This document shows, in pieces, positions 7,708 to 15,127 of a stretch of 64,000 bases of DNA. The stretch comes from Clostridiales bacterium. Its GTDB lineage: Bacteria > Bacillota > Clostridia > Oscillospirales > Oscillospiraceae. Under the pieces are notes generated by a model that saw nothing but the letters and a program-made list of their open reading frames with translations, was not told the origin of the DNA and made no database searches. The stretch lies in contig SFLH01000015.1 in NCBI GenBank assembly GCA_004554585.1, forward strand, positions 8,042-72,041. Direction: 5' to 3'. Position 1 is the stretch's first letter. Every line of letters starts with the position of its first letter. The position numbers and the translations under genes were made by a program.

Positions 7708-9264
7708 TTACTGGACGTAGTGGACGGTGGACAGATCCATCACATACAGGGGATAGAACTGATAGCCGTCCAGGTTGGACTTGATGACCACGAAGTCCGC
7801 CAGGTCCTGGATGTAGACGTTGGCGGCGGTGTCGGAGAGCATCTTGGCGGCCTGCTTGTACAGCTCGGTCTGCTTGGCGTCGTCGGTGGTGACGGAGGCC
7901 TCCTTCATGATCGCGTCATACTCGGGGTTGTTGTAGTTGATCATGTTGTTCTCGTTGTCACTCATCCAGCGGTTGAGCAGGGCGCCGGCGCTCAGGGTGG
8001 CGGCGTCAAAGCCCAGCACGGTGCTCTCGAAGTCCCGGCCGGCGTAGACCCGGGTCAGCCAGGTCTCCCACTCCACGGGCTCGATGGTGGCGGTGATGCC
8101 CACCTGGGCCAGCTGCTCCACCAGCACCTGGGCCACGTTCATGTGGGGGGTGTAGTTGGAGGGGACGGTGATGGTCATGGAGAACCCATTCTCATACCCG
8201 GCCTCAGCCAGCAGCTGCTTGGCCTTCTCCACGTCATAGGGATAGGCGTCCACAAGACTTTCGTCGAAGTACTTGCTGAAGGCGGGGTAGATGGAGGTGC
8301 CCAGCTTGGCGCCGTGGCCCTCGCTGGTCAGCTGGAGGATCTCGTCCACATTCACCGCATAGCACATGGCCTGGCGGACCTTCTCGTTGTTGAAGGGCTC
8401 CACGGCGTTGTTCAAGTACAGGGCCTGAACCAGGTTCATGGTGCCCTCCAGGGTCTTGTAGGTCTCGGCGTTGAGGGTGTTGACCTGGTCGATGGTCAGG
8501 TGGACGGCCAGGTCCACGGACTCGGCGCTCAGGGCGGACATGAGGGCGTTGGCATCCTCAAAGATCTTGAAGGTCACCTTGTCCAGATAGGCCGGCTCGC
8601 CCCAGTAGTCGGCGAACTTCTCCATGACCAGGTTCTCCTGCACGGAGCGGGAGACGAACTGGAAGGGGCCGGTGCCCACAGGCGCCGTGCTCTGCTCGGT
8701 GTAGTCGTCGGGGACGATGTAGACCATGCCCACATAGCTGAGGAAGTCGGGGTTGGGCTCAGCCAGGGTGATGGTGATGGTGTCGCCCTCGGCGGACAGG
8801 GTCTGGACAGAGGAAAGCGCCGCGGCCAGGGCAGTGTCTACCGTGGTCTCGGCGCAGGTTTCAAAGGAATATTTCACATCTTCTGCCGTCACGGTGTCTC
8901 CGTTGTGGAAGCGCACCCCTTCCCGCAGGGTGAAGGTATAGGTCAAGCCGTCTTCCGACACAGTGCTGTCGGAGGCCACGGCGGGCACATACTCGCCGGT
9001 GGCGGTGGCCTTGACCAGGCCCTCGTAGATGTTGAATAAGACCTCTCTGGTTCCTGCAGCCGTCAACTGATACGGGTCAAGACTATCTCCCAGGTCTTGC
9101 GAGATGCCGACCACCAGCTCACCGCCGGTGACCGCCTCTCCGGAAGAGCTCGTAGTGTCGCTGCCGATCCCGCCTGCTTCTTCGGACGTGGTGTCTCCGC
9201 AGGCGCAGAGTACAGTCGTCAGCATCAGGACCGACAGGAAAAGTGCGAAAACGCGTTTTTTCAT
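7708..9264 (-). CDS. Peptide/nickel-type ABC transporter substrate-binding lipoprotein
   Basis: 518 residues from ATG 9264, chosen for AAGGAG just upstream rather than the in-frame ATG at 9297. A lipoprotein signal peptide ends near LTTVLCACGD, followed by an acidic Ser/Thr linker. The mature part is an SBP_bac_5 domain (VFNIYEGLVK-like start, GLTYTFTLREGVRFHNGDTVTAEDVKYSF, ADYWGEPAYLDKVTFK). It captures a solute, probably a short peptide, outside the membrane for the DppB/C/D/F subunits. The ligand cannot be told. An upstream acetamidase gene raises the alternative that amide-containing compounds are taken up. Confidence 0.92.
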   Translation of the reverse strand: MKKRVFALFLSVLMLTTVLCACGDTTSEEAGGIGSDTTSSSGEAVTGGELVVGISQDLGDSLDPYQLTAAGTREVLFNIYEGLVKATATGEYVPAVASDSTVSEDGLTYTFTLREGVRFHNGDTVTAEDVKYSFETCAETTVDTALAAALSSVQTLSAEGDTITITLAEPNPDFLSYVGMVYIVPDDYTEQSTAPVGTGPFQFVSRSVQENLVMEKFADYWGEPAYLDKVTFKIFEDANALMSALSAESVDLAVHLTIDQVNTLNAETYKTLEGTMNLVQALYLNNAVEPFNNEKVRQAMCYAVNVDEILQLTSEGHGAKLGTSIYPAFSKYFDESLVDAYPYDVEKAKQLLAEAGYENGFSMTITVPSNYTPHMNVAQVLVEQLAQVGITATIEPVEWETWLTRVYAGRDFESTVLGFDAATLSAGALLNRWMSDNENNMINYNNPEYDAIMKEASVTTDDAKQTELYKQAAKMLSDTAANVYIQDLADFVVIKSNLDGYQFYPLYVMDLSTVHYVQ

Positions 9265-9277
9265 GAACTTCTCCTTC

Positions 9278-9301
9278 CGCCGTGAAACAAGTTTCACGGC
9301 G
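9278..9301 (-). promoter_or_regulatory. Perfect palindrome in the 5' leader of the binding-protein gene
   Basis: Two 11-bp arms (CGCCGTGAAAC and its complement) around AA form a perfect inverted repeat that ends two bases from the AAGGAG ribosome site. It could be a protein operator or an RNA hairpin limiting ribosome access. It is too close to the start codon and has no T-run, so it is not an intrinsic terminator. Confidence 0.65.
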
Positions 9302-9344
9302 TTACAACAAAATTAGCATCTCCCATTATTAAATTGTCGGTTGC

Positions 9345-9373
9345 AGTGTACCACCCTTTGGGCCAAATTACAA
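9345..9373 (-). promoter_or_regulatory. Sigma-A promoter of the peptide transporter operon
   Basis: Minus strand TTGTAA (9373-9368), 17-nt spacer, TACACT (9350-9345). The start would fall about 70 nt before the binding-protein ATG, upstream of the palindrome at 9278-9301. Confidence 0.6.
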
Positions 9374-9496
9374 GGAAAACTTTCTTTCCTGCGCAAATTT
9401 CCCGCCCTTTCCCAGACAATTGCCGGCGGGCTGCCTCAGGTGCCCTGCCGGCGGGTCCCTCAGCCGCGTCAATGGCGCCGGAGGCGGGTGGGCCTC

Positions 9497-10378
9497 TCAT
9501 CCCAGGGGGGCACAGGGCAGCCAGCGGCGCTGGACCCCCACCTTGACGGTCTTCTGGCCGTTGACCGCCTGGCAGATTCCCAGGTGGCCGATGGCGTTGA
9601 GAAGCATCACCGTGTCCCGGGTGGACAGACCCTCGTAGCGGGTGATGAAATCGCACAGGTCCAGGCTGGCCGTCTCCGCCGCCTGGTCCAGGGTATCCCC
9701 GGAGGCAATGAAGTAGAGGGTCTCCCCCTCCCTGACCACCGGGTTTGCCAGGCGCACCCCCTTGAGGAGCTGGGTTTCCACCAGCACCGAGCCGTAGACC
9801 TCCAGGCCGCTGTAGCCGATCTCTCCGTCGGCCATGACCCCGTGCAGGTCTCCCAGGGCCAGCTGGGCGCCGGGGACAAAGACCGGCAGGTAGACCTCTG
9901 CCCCCTCTGTGATGTTGGCGCAGTCCATGTTGCCGCCGTGGGCGCCGGGCACCAGGGTGGGCACCGCCTGGGCGGGCGCCACCCCGATGACCCCGATCAT
10001 AGGGCGCAGGGGAACGGCCCGTCCGAACAGCTGGGCCGCGCCGTCCCGGAGGGGGACCATCTGAAAGGCGTCCCGGCGCACCCGCTTGCCCAGGCAGCCC
10101 TTGCCGGCGATCTGCTCGATCATGGCGGTGGGGGAGATGGTGATCTTTTTGATGGTGACCTTCAGGGTGTCCCCCGGCTGGGCGCCGGCGATGGCCACCG
10201 GGCCGGTGGCCGGGTTGGCAGGCATGGTGTCCCCCTGGTCCTGGGGGGTGTGGTAGTAGTAGTTGCCAAAGCAGTCCAAGGTCTCAAAGAGGATCTCCTG
10301 GCCCGGCTGAGCCAGGGCGGCGGGCCGGCTGTCGGGGCCCAGGGTGGTGACGGTGGTGTTGGTGGAAATGACGATCAT
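9497..10378 (-). CDS. Acetamidase/formamidase family protein
   Basis: 293 residues from ATG 10378, preceded by AAAGGAGC; an apparent longer frame to 10501 runs through the leader hairpin and is not coding. Family features seen are the N-terminal beta-rich half (LFETLDCFGNYY), PGDTLKV, the acidic/His region GAHGGNMDCANITEGAEVYLPV, GDLHGVMADGE and the C-terminal helical region with LLNAIGHLGICQAVNG. These zinc-dependent enzymes hydrolyse formamide or short amides to ammonia and the acid in the cytosol. It lies directly upstream of the peptide ABC operon on the same strand with a 232-nt gap holding a separate promoter. True substrate is uncertain. Confidence 0.88.
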   Translation of the reverse strand: MIVISTNTTVTTLGPDSRPAALAQPGQEILFETLDCFGNYYYHTPQDQGDTMPANPATGPVAIAGAQPGDTLKVTIKKITISPTAMIEQIAGKGCLGKRVRRDAFQMVPLRDGAAQLFGRAVPLRPMIGVIGVAPAQAVPTLVPGAHGGNMDCANITEGAEVYLPVFVPGAQLALGDLHGVMADGEIGYSGLEVYGSVLVETQLLKGVRLANPVVREGETLYFIASGDTLDQAAETASLDLCDFITRYEGLSTRDTVMLLNAIGHLGICQAVNGQKTVKVGVQRRWLPCAPLG

Positions 10379-10454
10379 AGGGGATGCTCCTTTCTGTCTG
10401 GTCTCCCCCCTCCCGGGGGTGGTCCTTCGCCTCCAGCGGCAGCGGCAGAGAAAG

Positions 10455-10511
10455 AAAAAAAGGTGCCAAAATGCATCCCTTCTACGATCTACGGAATGCA
10501 TTTCAGCACCT
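10455..10511 (-). terminator. Leader hairpin with T-run upstream of the acetamidase (attenuator, or terminator of the serpin transcript)
   Basis: On the minus strand a long hairpin (AGGTGC...GCACCT outer stem, AATGCAT/ATGCATT inner stem, with a CGTAGATCG-type apical region) is followed at once by seven T residues (10461-10455). It lies between a strong promoter (10573-10601) and the acetamidase ATG (10378), so transcripts from that promoter must read through it. Alternatively it ends the serpin transcript. Confidence 0.7.
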
Positions 10512-10572
10512 AAAAACCATTCATCCGATGACGAACAGCCGCATGCAGCTATGGAATTGTTTGGATGGTTTC

Positions 10573-10601
10573 ATTCTATCAGGCGCCCGCCGTCCTGTCA
10601 A
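10573..10601 (-). promoter_or_regulatory. Sigma-A promoter upstream of the acetamidase leader
   Basis: Minus strand TTGACA (10601-10596), exactly 17 nt, TAGAAT (10578-10573). It would give a leader of about 190 nt before the acetamidase ATG. It starts 37 nt beyond the serpin stop codon. Confidence 0.75.
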
Positions 10602-10637
10602 CCCCCGTCGCCTCACCCGAAGACCTGCCGCGCAAAC

Positions 10638-12095
10638 TCAGCCGGGCTGGGCGACGGTGCCGGCGAACAGGGGCAGGCCGTCGTCGCTGGCCAGGACAAA
10701 GAGGAAGGGGCGGTCCAGGACGAAGTCCACCTCCTCCTCCGGGGGGGCAGCGCTGGTTTCGCCGGCTATCACCGTGTAGGCCGCGGCGGTGACCCCCTCC
10801 TCGTCGATGGCCACCCGGACGCCCTGCTGGGCCTGGGAGAGGAAGATCCCCTGGGTCTGGGTGGTCATGGGGGAGAAGTCAGAGACAGTGGAATCGAAAA
10901 CGTCGGTGATCCCCAGCTCTTGCAGGCCGTCCTGGAGGTCCAGATTGCCGGCCACGTCGAACTTGGGCAGGGAGAGGTTCACCATCAGGTATTTCTGGTT
11001 CGTCCAGTTCCCATTGGAGCGAAGAAAGTCCATGGCCTGGTCATCGGCCAGCAGGTCCTGGGGGGTCAGGCCCTCGTCGGGCAGCAGGAGCCACAGGATG
11101 CCCCCGGCGGCCAGGTACAGGCCCACGGCGCTGAAGTGCTCGCCCCAGTAGTAGGTACTTTGGCGGCTGCTGTGGAGGAAGTCGCAGGTCACGTCCCCGG
11201 CAGGGCTGTGGAAGGTCTGGGGGGCGGTGGCGTCGGGTGAGAACTCCCGGCTCCACTTGGACTGAAACGAAATGGTGCTGGCCAGGGCCAGAACGGTGTT
11301 GGCGTCCAGGGTGAGGTCCTGGGTCTGGTCGTCCAGCAGGCCGCCGGTTTGGGTGCTCAGCCAGTTTTGCAGGGCCTTGTCAAAGTCTGCCGAACCCATC
11401 TCCCCCTGGTAGGTGGAGGCATAGTAGTTCTGGGTCAAGGTTTGCATGGTCTCCGGCACGAAGGTCACGTCCTGGTTCAGCCACAGGGAGTTGGCCAGAA
11501 TGCAGGTGTTGGCCCCGTCGGCGCAGTAGTTGGCCTGCCAGACGGCCTGGGCCTGGGCGCGCAGGGCTTCCACGGTGTCCTGGCCCAGCAGGTCCAAAAT
11601 TTGCTGGCGGCTGGCGCCGTCGGTGACCTCGGCCAGCATGGCCAGGGCCAGGTAGAGATTCACCGGGGAATAGACCTGGTTCTCCTCCTGGGACCCAGCC
11701 AGGAACTGCTTCATGCTCTGCTGCCAGAAGGTCTCCAGCCCGGCCGCGTAGCCCTCCGGCTGCTGGCGGGCCTGCTGGTCGGTCCGCCAGGCGTCATAGG
11801 CGGCGGAGAAGGCCTCGTCGTCGTAGGTCCCGTCGGCTTGCAGATAGTCGTCCTCGTTGGGGTAGGGGGCCATGGCGGGGTAGGCGGCCTCGGCCACAGC
11901 GTAGGCGCTGGCGGTGAGAGGGGCGCCGCCTCCCGGCCAGAGGAGGGTGACGCCCAGGATGGCCACCACCAGCACGGCGGCAATCACCCCCACCCAGCGG
12001 GGGGAGGGACGGCGGCCCTTGCCCCTGGCCTCGCTGCGGGCCAGGATCTCCTCGTCGATGCCCTCCATGCTCTCGTACAAATCTTCTCGTTTCAT
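10638..12095 (-). CDS. Membrane-anchored serpin, translationally coupled to an ECF sigma factor (putative anti-sigma/sensor)
   Basis: 485 residues from ATG 12095, which overlaps the sigma-factor stop as ATGA. Residues 1-33 are a charged cytoplasmic tail (MKREDLYESMEGIDEEILAR), ~34-54 a single membrane segment, and ~55-140 a Tyr/Pro/Asp-rich spacer. From ~145 to the end is a full serpin fold: SPVNLYLALAMLAEVTDGAS, NYYASTYQGEMGSADFDKAL, the FQSKW motif, and the closing FVLDRPFLFVLASDDGLPLFAGTV. The reactive-centre loop (about 432-452) keeps the inhibitory-type hinge EEGVTAAA; aligning the PP to antitrypsin places P1-P1' at Ser448-Ala449. The tail plus membrane segment next to an ECF gene resembles anti-sigma organisation; this role is inferred. 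Confidence 0.85.
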   Translation of the reverse strand: MKREDLYESMEGIDEEILARSEARGKGRRPSPRWVGVIAAVLVVAILGVTLLWPGGGAPLTASAYAVAEAAYPAMAPYPNEDDYLQADGTYDDEAFSAAYDAWRTDQQARQQPEGYAAGLETFWQQSMKQFLAGSQEENQVYSPVNLYLALAMLAEVTDGASRQQILDLLGQDTVEALRAQAQAVWQANYCADGANTCILANSLWLNQDVTFVPETMQTLTQNYYASTYQGEMGSADFDKALQNWLSTQTGGLLDDQTQDLTLDANTVLALASTISFQSKWSREFSPDATAPQTFHSPAGDVTCDFLHSSRQSTYYWGEHFSAVGLYLAAGGILWLLLPDEGLTPQDLLADDQAMDFLRSNGNWTNQKYLMVNLSLPKFDVAGNLDLQDGLQELGITDVFDSTVSDFSPMTTQTQGIFLSQAQQGVRVAIDEEGVTAAAYTVIAGETSAAPPEEEVDFVLDRPFLFVLASDDGLPLFAGTVAQPG

Positions 12096-12652
12096 GGCAG
12101 ATATCCCTCCTCTTCCAGGTGCTGCCGCAGCTTTTGGCGGGTGCGGCTGAGCAGCACGGTGGTGTGGTTGGCGGTCAGGCCGTAGCGCCGGGCGATGTCC
12201 GGGATGGCCTCGGTGAAGAAGTAGCGGCGGGTGAACACGTCCCCCTCCCGCTGGGGCAGGCTCCGGACGAACCGGCCCACGCTCTCGGCCAGCTCCCGGG
12301 CGATGACGGTGTCCTCCACGCTGGTCTCCTCCGCCAGGCACTCGGCCAGCTCCTCCAGGGCCAGGGTCACCTGGCCGCCGCCCCGCTTCTGGGCGGTGTT
12401 GGCCTTCCAGCGGTTGAAGCTGAGCCGCCGGGTGATCTTGGCCAGAAACATCCGCAGCACCGCCGGCCGGTGGGGGGGTATGGCCTGCCAGGCGTGCAGC
12501 CAGGTGTCACTGACACACTCCTCGCAGTCCCGCCCGTCGGCCAGGATGCCCCGGGCCACCGCCAGACAATAGGGGCCGTACTTCTCCCGGGAGGCTTCGA
12601 TGGCGCGGCTGTCCCGCTGCCAGTACAGGGTAAGGATTTGTTCGTCTTCCAT
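12092..12652 (-). CDS. ECF-type RNA polymerase sigma factor
   Basis: 186 residues. Sigma-70 region 2 spans about 15-85 (AVARGILADGRDCEECVSDTWLHAW and following RMFLAKITRRLSFN), and region 4 about 125-180 (LPQREGDVFTRRYF then IPDIARRYGLTANHTTVLLSRTRQKLRQHL). There is no region 3, as expected for an extracytoplasmic-function sigma. It directs RNA polymerase to alternative promoters when released from its regulator. A clear AAAGGAGGG precedes the ATG. Its stop overlaps the serpin start by 4 nt, so the two are made in a fixed ratio, the usual design for sigma/anti-sigma pairs. Confidence 0.9.
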   Translation of the reverse strand: MEDEQILTLYWQRDSRAIEASREKYGPYCLAVARGILADGRDCEECVSDTWLHAWQAIPPHRPAVLRMFLAKITRRLSFNRWKANTAQKRGGGQVTLALEELAECLAEETSVEDTVIARELAESVGRFVRSLPQREGDVFTRRYFFTEAIPDIARRYGLTANHTTVLLSRTRQKLRQHLEEEGYLP

Positions 12653-12699
12653 AAGAAGCCCTCCTTTCTCTTTTGGGGGGCGGCCTTCTATTTATCTAC

Positions 12700-12724
12700 T
12701 CAACGTTTGCGGCGAAATCTTACA
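12700..12724 (-). promoter_or_regulatory. Candidate autoregulated ECF promoter
   Basis: Minus strand TGTAAG (12724-12719), 13 nt, then CGTTGA (12705-12700), in the 107-nt gap upstream of the ECF gene. A TGTAA- -35 with a CGT- -10 is a common ECF promoter pattern, but the match is partial. Confidence 0.4.
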
Positions 12725-12759
12725 GAGGGAAACGAAAAAAACGGCGTTCTTCCGCAAAG

Positions 12760-13110
12760 TCATTGGCTACACTGGGGGTTGGTCAGGGTAAAGCGTTCGT
12801 CCAGGTGCTGGGCGCCCCATTGGCACATCAGCTCCAGCAGGGGTTCCAAAGAGCGCCCCTTTTCCGTGATGGCGTACTCCACCCGCGGCGGGACTTCCGG
12901 GTAGACGGTGCGCTGGACTAAGCCGTCCGCCTCCAGTTCCCGCAGCTGGTTGGTCAGGGTGCGGGGAGAGAGCTGGGGGATGGCCCGCTGCAGTTCGCCG
13001 AAGCGGTGGGTTCCGTCCGAAATCAGCCGCTCCAGGATCAGCGGCTTGCACTTTCCGCCGATCATTTTTAAGGTCACTTCCATCTCGCAGGACACTTGGA
13101 TTTTTTCCAT
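12760..13110 (-). CDS. HxlR-family winged-helix transcriptional regulator
   Basis: 116 residues, typical size. The HxlR signature is present from the start (CEMEVTLKMIGGKCKPLIL, RFGELQRAIPQLSPRTLTNQLRELEADGLVQR, then YAITEKGRSLEPLL). Members are dimeric repressors or activators that often respond to electrophiles or oxidants through N-terminal cysteines; Cys8 and Cys21 are candidates here. It is divergent from an aldo/keto reductase, the classic arrangement for an HxlR-controlled detoxification gene, with a perfect palindrome in the shared intergenic space. Control of the reductase is inferred from position. Confidence 0.9.
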   Translation of the reverse strand: MEKIQVSCEMEVTLKMIGGKCKPLILERLISDGTHRFGELQRAIPQLSPRTLTNQLRELEADGLVQRTVYPEVPPRVEYAITEKGRSLEPLLELMCQWGAQHLDERFTLTNPQCSQ

Positions 13111-13135
13111 GACGGCCTCCTATGGTAAACTTGAG

Positions 13136-13148
13136 TTCACTTAGTGAA
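13136..13148. promoter_or_regulatory. Palindromic candidate HxlR operator
   Basis: TTCAC-TTA-GTGAA is a perfect dyad located 26 nt upstream of the HxlR ATG and about 125 nt upstream of the aldo/keto reductase ATG. A TATACT sequence (13196-13201) is a plausible -10 for the reductase. Confidence 0.45.
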
Positions 13149-13271
13149 ATTATCGTGCGCACTTGTGGCAGAGACGCTTTCACGATATACTACCCCCTGA
13201 AAGTATAGTGGACCGCAGCGACTTTGTAAACCGCAGTGCGGACCAGGAAACGCGAAGCAGGAGGAGTATGT

Positions 13272-14252
13272 ATGAACCAGAGAAGATTGGGCAGAACCAA
13301 CCGCATGGTCAGTGAGATCGGCTTGGGGACCTGGCAGCTGGGCACCAAGTGGGGGGAACCCTTTGATGAAGCCGAGGCCATGCGCATTCTGGAGGCCAGT
13401 TGGGAAAACGGGATCAACCTGATCGACACCGCCGACATCTACAACGACGGCAACAGCGAGCGGGCCATCGGCCGGTTCCTGCCCCGCCACAAGGACGACG
13501 TATTTGTGGTGACCAAGTGTGGCAGAGGGCTGGACCCTCACACCGCCGAGGGCTATACCCCAGAAAACATGGAGCGTTTCATCGACGGCAGCCTCCGGCG
13601 GCTGGGAGTGGAGCGGCTGGACCTGGTGCTGCTCCATTGCCCGCCGACCTCCGTCTATCGCAAGGATGCCCTCTTTGCCGGGTTGGACCGGCTGGTGCAG
13701 AAGGGGAAGCTGGCCCACTATGGCGTGAGCATTGAAAAGGTGTCTGAGGGACTGCAGGCCATGGAGTATCCCATTGCGGCCATCGAGGTCATCTTCAACC
13801 TCTTCCGCCTCAAGCCCGCCGAAGAGCTGCTGCCAGCAGCCCAAGCTAAGGATGTGGGCATTTTGGCCCGGGTACCTCTGGCCAGCGGACTGCTCACCGG
13901 CCGTTACCGCAAGGACACCGTGTTCGGGGCTGGGGACCACCGCAGCTACAACCGCAACGGAGAGGCCTTTGACAAGGGAGAGACCTTCTCCGGTGTGGAC
14001 TATGACCTGGGCCTGCAGGCAGTGGAGGAACTGAAACGACTCTTCCAGACGGAGGATCTGGTGCCCTACGCCCTGCGCTGGATTTTGATGCACGAGGGGG
14101 TCAGCGCGGTGATCCCCGGTGCCAGCCGGAGGGAGCAGGTCCTGTCCAACGTCCGGGCGGCAAACCTTCCCCCGCTGCGTGAGGAACAGATGCGGGGAGC
14201 AGAAGCGATATACGACCGCTATCTCCGTGCCTCGATCCATCCCCATTGGTAA
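13272..14252 (+). CDS. Aldo/keto reductase
   Basis: 326 residues from ATG 13272, with GGAGGAG upstream. The (beta/alpha)8 family signature is clear, and the catalytic tetrad is visible as Asp52 and Tyr57 (DTADIY), Lys82 (VTKCGR) and His122 (LLHCPP). The C-terminal half has YALRWILMHEGVSAVIPGASRREQ, the NADP(H)-binding segment of AKR families 11-13. Such enzymes reduce aldehydes or ketones in the cytosol. The divergent HxlR gene suggests induction by reactive carbonyls or similar stress. The substrate is unknown. Confidence 0.92.
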   Translation: MNQRRLGRTNRMVSEIGLGTWQLGTKWGEPFDEAEAMRILEASWENGINLIDTADIYNDGNSERAIGRFLPRHKDDVFVVTKCGRGLDPHTAEGYTPENMERFIDGSLRRLGVERLDLVLLHCPPTSVYRKDALFAGLDRLVQKGKLAHYGVSIEKVSEGLQAMEYPIAAIEVIFNLFRLKPAEELLPAAQAKDVGILARVPLASGLLTGRYRKDTVFGAGDHRSYNRNGEAFDKGETFSGVDYDLGLQAVEELKRLFQTEDLVPYALRWILMHEGVSAVIPGASRREQVLSNVRAANLPPLREEQMRGAEAIYDRYLRASIHPHW

Positions 14253-14269
14253 ACCAAGAAGACAAAAAC

Positions 14270-14309
14270 AGCCGCCCTGGGTGTCATAACACACCAGGGC
14301 GGCTGCTTT
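14270..14309 (+). terminator. Intrinsic terminator after the aldo/keto reductase
   Basis: AGCCGCCCTGG (14270-14280) pairs with CCAGGGCGGCT (14294-14304), extended by GTGT/ACAC in the loop region, and followed by TTTT (14307-14310). It ends just before the next promoter. Confidence 0.75.
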
Positions 14310-14317
14310 TGCAGAGG

Positions 14318-14346
14318 TTGACAGTCCTGCGCAATCTTGTTATACT
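14318..14346 (+). promoter_or_regulatory. Strong sigma-A promoter of the lipoprotein gene
   Basis: Consensus TTGACA (14318-14323), 17-nt spacer, TATACT (14341-14346), followed 70 nt later by the lipoprotein ATG. Confidence 0.85.
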
Positions 14347-14416
14347 GCATATAGACGAATAAAACCAGAAAAAGAGAAGGGGAAACTGGATTTTTATAAC
14401 AAAAGGAGGAGCGAAA

Positions 14417-15064
14417 ATGAAAAAGATCACAGGGATCCTTCTGGCAGGACTTCTGATGCTCTCCCTGGCCGCCTGCGGCAGCAGCCCGGCGGAGACAGAC
14501 CCGGCAGAGACCACAGAAACCGTCCAGCAGGACGCCGAGGGGGCAGGCAAAGAGACGGCCACCACCCATCAGTTCCAGTGCGTGGAGGGAGAGGCACAAA
14601 CGGTCGAAAACCTTATGTTTGAGGAAGACGTGACGGTCAGCGGCGACAAGGGACAGATCACGTTTGTCAACTGCGACTTCCAGGGCAATGTGGTCCTCAC
14701 GGCCAACGAAGGGACCCAGGTGGTGCTGGAGGGCTCCACGGTGGCGGGCCAGTGCATCTTCCGCAACGAGACCAAGGAGGCCACGTTGGAGTGGTCCTTC
14801 CCCAAGTTCCTGGTGGACACGAAGGTAGAGGCAGTCTGTGAGGACTGCATCGGCGCGGTGCTGCCCATGGGGGATCTGGAGCTGGTCTTTGACGGCCAGA
14901 CCTATACCATGGCCGACGCGGCACTCTTTGTGGACCTGAGCAATCCCGAGGCGGGCTTTGTGCCCTACACCGGCCAGGAGGCCAGCTATTTCTGCGTGGT
15001 CCAGTGGTGGGAGAACGGGACGAAGAACGTGCTGGTGGAGTGCGAGTACGATCCCAATATGTAA
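14417..15064 (+). CDS. Uncharacterised lipoprotein
   Basis: 215 residues. A lipoprotein signal peptide with lipobox LAAC (Cys20) is followed by a Ser/Pro/Glu/Thr linker to about residue 50. The mature part is beta-rich with short repeats of the type ITFVNCDFQGNVVLTANEGTQVVLEGSTVAGQC, suggestive of a small right-handed beta-helix or beta-sandwich, and it holds several Cys residues. No known domain is recognised. The AAAGGAGGAG ribosome site and consensus promoter suggest high expression. It is monocistronic, bounded by a terminator on each side. Confidence 0.8.
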   Translation: MKKITGILLAGLLMLSLAACGSSPAETDPAETTETVQQDAEGAGKETATTHQFQCVEGEAQTVENLMFEEDVTVSGDKGQITFVNCDFQGNVVLTANEGTQVVLEGSTVAGQCIFRNETKEATLEWSFPKFLVDTKVEAVCEDCIGAVLPMGDLELVFDGQTYTMADAALFVDLSNPEAGFVPYTGQEASYFCVVQWWENGTKNVLVECEYDPNM

Positions 15065-15081
15065 TGATGTAAACGAAACAC

Positions 15082-15113
15082 GGTCCGCCGCAGAGCTTTC
15101 TCTGCGGCGGACC
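15082..15113 (+). terminator. Stem-loop after the lipoprotein gene
   Basis: Perfect 13-bp stem GGTCCGCCGCAGA / TCTGCGGCGGACC around a 6-nt loop. Only a short ATTTAT follows, so it is a weak intrinsic terminator on this strand. Confidence 0.6.
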
Positions 15114-15127
15114 ATTTATGGGAAGCG

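Noticed and set aside
12096..12341. N-terminal extension of the serpin open frame into the sigma-factor gene
   Set aside because: It overlaps the sigma factor in another frame and is Pro/Arg/His-rich. The coupled ATG at 12095 starts the charged tail and membrane segment.
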